A stretch of DNA of 6,643 nt from CBFGRU01 sp965651255 (GTDB lineage: Bacteria > Planctomycetota > Phycisphaerae > Phycisphaerales > SM1A02). Below the pieces are notes generated by a model. That model worked only from the letters and a program-made list of their open reading frames with translations, did not search any database and was not told where the DNA came from. The stretch is taken from assembly GCA_965651255.1 (NCBI GenBank), contig CBFGRU010000176.1:1-6643 (forward strand). Direction: 5' to 3'. A program made the position numbers and the translations under genes. Positions 5,676 to 6,643 of the stretch are shown here, piece after piece (the first letter of the stretch is position 1; each line of letters opens with the position of its first letter).

Positions 5676-6514
5676 TCCGTAATCGACTCGCGCTCGTACA
5701 ATGTCGTGTGAATCGCGTCTTCATCATCCTCATCGTCGCCTTCACGATCACGCTGTTGATGGCGGCGCTGCTGGTTGCGCTCCTCGGGAGTGGCGGGGCA
5801 GGCGGGAGCGCCGTTCATCCGATGGTCTGGTGGACGTTGCTCGGCGGGATCCTCTTCATCCTCGCCGTGACGGTATTGATGGGTATGTTGCTGAAGTCGA
5901 TTTCCGCTTCACGCGCACACCGAAGTCTGGGTGCACAGGTTCGCAGCCGCGGGTTCGATTTCGCTGAGCGCGGCGACCCCGTCCTTGTCCGGCCGATCCT
6001 GGCGGCACCGCGCGTTCGTGATGGGGCGCGCCTGGCGAACATCGTCAATGGCACCGTGACCGGGCGGCCCTTCATCGCCTTTCAACAGTCCCACGACCTC
6101 AGCTTCGGTCACGGGTCGATTCCCATCCACTCGACAATTCTCAGCGTCACGGGGTTCACCTGGCCGATCGTCTGGATCGAACCAGTGTCGCGCTGGCAAC
6201 GCACCTGGCGGCGGCGAGTAACAGGTCGGCGGGATGACGAACTGCCGTTCGAGCACGAACCGTTCCGCACCGGCTTTCGGGTCACGAGTGAAGATGAAGA
6301 CTTCTGTATTGTGCTGCTCTCCCCCGAGGTGCAGGCGTTTCTCGCGGAAGACCCAACCATCGCGTGGTATCTCATCGCCGGACGTCTGGTCGTCCACACC
6401 GCCGGCCCGCTTGACATCATCCGGCTCGATGCACTCCTCGAGCGGGTCGAGCGTTTCCTCGAATTCGTCCCGGATGAACTCGAATACTGGGGCGCGCCGC
6501 CGATCATGAAATGA
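5672..6514 (+). CDS. Two-helix membrane protein with a cytoplasmic domain of unknown function
   Basis: This protein has 280 residues from the GTG at 5672. Two transmembrane segments are evident, about 16-38 (VFIILIVAFTITLLMAALLV) and 51-75 (a WWTLLGGILFILAVTVLMGM-like stretch), separated by a Gly-rich loop. Basic residues flank both outer ends, so the remaining 200 residues should face the cytoplasm. That domain contains RGFDF..RGDP (93-103), ARLANIVNGTVTGRPFIAF (119-137), a SILSV-type beta strand before WIEPVSRW (168-175), FRTGFRV (198-204), an LLSPEVQAFL segment (215-224), a GRLVVH strand (237-242) and a final helix LDALLERVERFLEFVP (252-267). The layout resembles uncharacterised membrane-anchored families such as DUF3137-like proteins. 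That comparison is from memory and unproven. The start is uncertain: GTG 5672 overlaps the TM2 stop, while the in-frame GTG 5708 lies just after a TACAAT box. Neither has a ribosome-binding site. Its job is unknown. Confidence 0.8.
   Translation: MIRNRLALVQCRVNRVFIILIVAFTITLLMAALLVALLGSGGAGGSAVHPMVWWTLLGGILFILAVTVLMGMLLKSISASRAHRSLGAQVRSRGFDFAERGDPVLVRPILAAPRVRDGARLANIVNGTVTGRPFIAFQQSHDLSFGHGSIPIHSTILSVTGFTWPIVWIEPVSRWQRTWRRRVTGRRDDELPFEHEPFRTGFRVTSEDEDFCIVLLSPEVQAFLAEDPTIAWYLIAGRLVVHTAGPLDIIRLDALLERVERFLEFVPDELEYWGAPPIMK
5697..5702 (+). promoter_or_regulatory. Candidate -10 box (TACAAT) at the start of the second membrane-protein gene
   Basis: TACAAT matches five of six consensus -10 bases. 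Transcription would start at about 5708-5709, which is where an in-frame GTG (5708) lies, so the transcript could be leaderless. No -35 box is visible at normal spacing. The box is inside the coding frame if the longer start (5672) is used. Confidence 0.3.
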
Positions 6515-6517
6515 ACA

Positions 6518-6643
6518 GTGGCCGATCGATGGTTCGCAGCCGATCGATTTTCGCCCGCCGTACACACCGCACCCGGCGCAATGTTGGCTATCATCGCCCG
6601 CATTCTGCCTTCCGCATTGCGCGGGGGCCATGATGGTCCGGAC
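6518..6643 (+). CDS. Possible partial gene running off the right edge
   Basis: The frame is open from just after the TGA at 6512-6514 to the window end. Possible starts are GTG 6518 (42 codons, beginning VADRWFAADRF) and ATG 6581 (21 codons, beginning MLAIIARILP). Neither has a recognisable ribosome-binding site. An open frame of this length is not rare in GC-rich DNA. ATG 6581 gives a hydrophobic N terminus that could begin a signal peptide or membrane helix. It is a weak call, listed because the tail holds no better candidate apart from ATG 6630, which is too near the edge to judge. Confidence 0.2.
   Translation, partial: MADRWFAADRFSPAVHTAPGAMLAIIARILPSALRGGHDGPD
6521..6548 (+). repeat. 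Short direct repeat GCCGATCGAT after the last complete gene
   Basis: GCCGATCGAT occurs at 6521-6530 and again at 6539-6548, an 18-base period. Because ATCGAT is self-complementary, the copies can also pair as a six-base stem with a 12-base loop, followed by TTTT. This could be a weak terminator, a binding site for a dimeric protein, or part of a coding frame in which it encodes the repeated peptide ADR. Confidence 0.4.
6576..6622. repeat. Inverted repeat GCGCAATG / CATTGCGC
   Basis: GCGCAATG (6576-6583) is the exact reverse complement of CATTGCGC (6615-6622), separated by 31 bases. If G6575 bulges out, CCC (6572-6574) can also pair with GGG (6623-6625), giving 11 base pairs. The loop contains a -10-like TATCAT (6589-6594). 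It may be an operator-like site, or chance. Confidence 0.3.

Noticed and set aside
5909..6631. A 240-codon open frame on the minus strand
   Set aside because: It is antisense to the second membrane-protein gene, which has coherent membrane helices and a structured domain. The antisense protein has low-complexity, charge-mixed sequence and no motif.

Overview
The window is moderately GC-rich, gene-dense bacterial DNA. It most likely comes from a member of the Planctomycetota, possibly the Phycisphaerae. The main evidence is the large exported protein in the middle. It combines an N-terminal module with a 'DDF' motif, a propeller of DVWAVG...WDGxxW repeats, and a C-terminal domain of a type I associate with exported planctomycetal proteins. 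This assignment rests on remembered family resemblance, not on a search.

Layout. (1) Positions 1-512 on the minus strand: a SPOUT-type tRNA 2'-O-methyltransferase (TrmL-like) with a GTG start. A second minus-strand gene starts 3 bases after its stop, behind a clear ribosome-binding site, and runs off the left edge. (2) Positions 513-704: a divergent spacer. It contains a -10-like box and a leader for the plus-strand gene that can fold into three hairpins inside a closing stem. (3) Positions 705-2756: an EF-G paralogue of the EF-G-2 type. It lacks the P-loop Asp and the switch II His of canonical EF-G and is followed by a strong hairpin terminator. (4) Positions 3038-5254: a 738-residue exported protein with a predicted seven-bladed beta-propeller, followed by a second hairpin terminator. 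(5) Positions 5409-6514: a small TM2-domain membrane protein, then a two-helix membrane protein with a cytoplasmic domain of unknown function; the two genes overlap by 4 bases if the longer start of the second is used. (6) Positions 6515-6643: a short tail with a 10-base direct repeat, a long-range inverted repeat and an open frame that could be the start of another gene.

How the genes relate. The TrmL-like enzyme and the EF-G paralogue both act in translation (tRNA wobble modification and a ribosome-associated GTPase), but they are divergently transcribed and need not be co-regulated. The exported propeller gene stands alone between two terminators. The TM2 gene and its neighbour look like a small membrane-protein operon. 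I found no mobile element, CRISPR array, tRNA, rRNA, phage gene or defence system. The region reads as ordinary chromosome; the points of interest are the altered GTPase residues, the structured leader and the propeller architecture.
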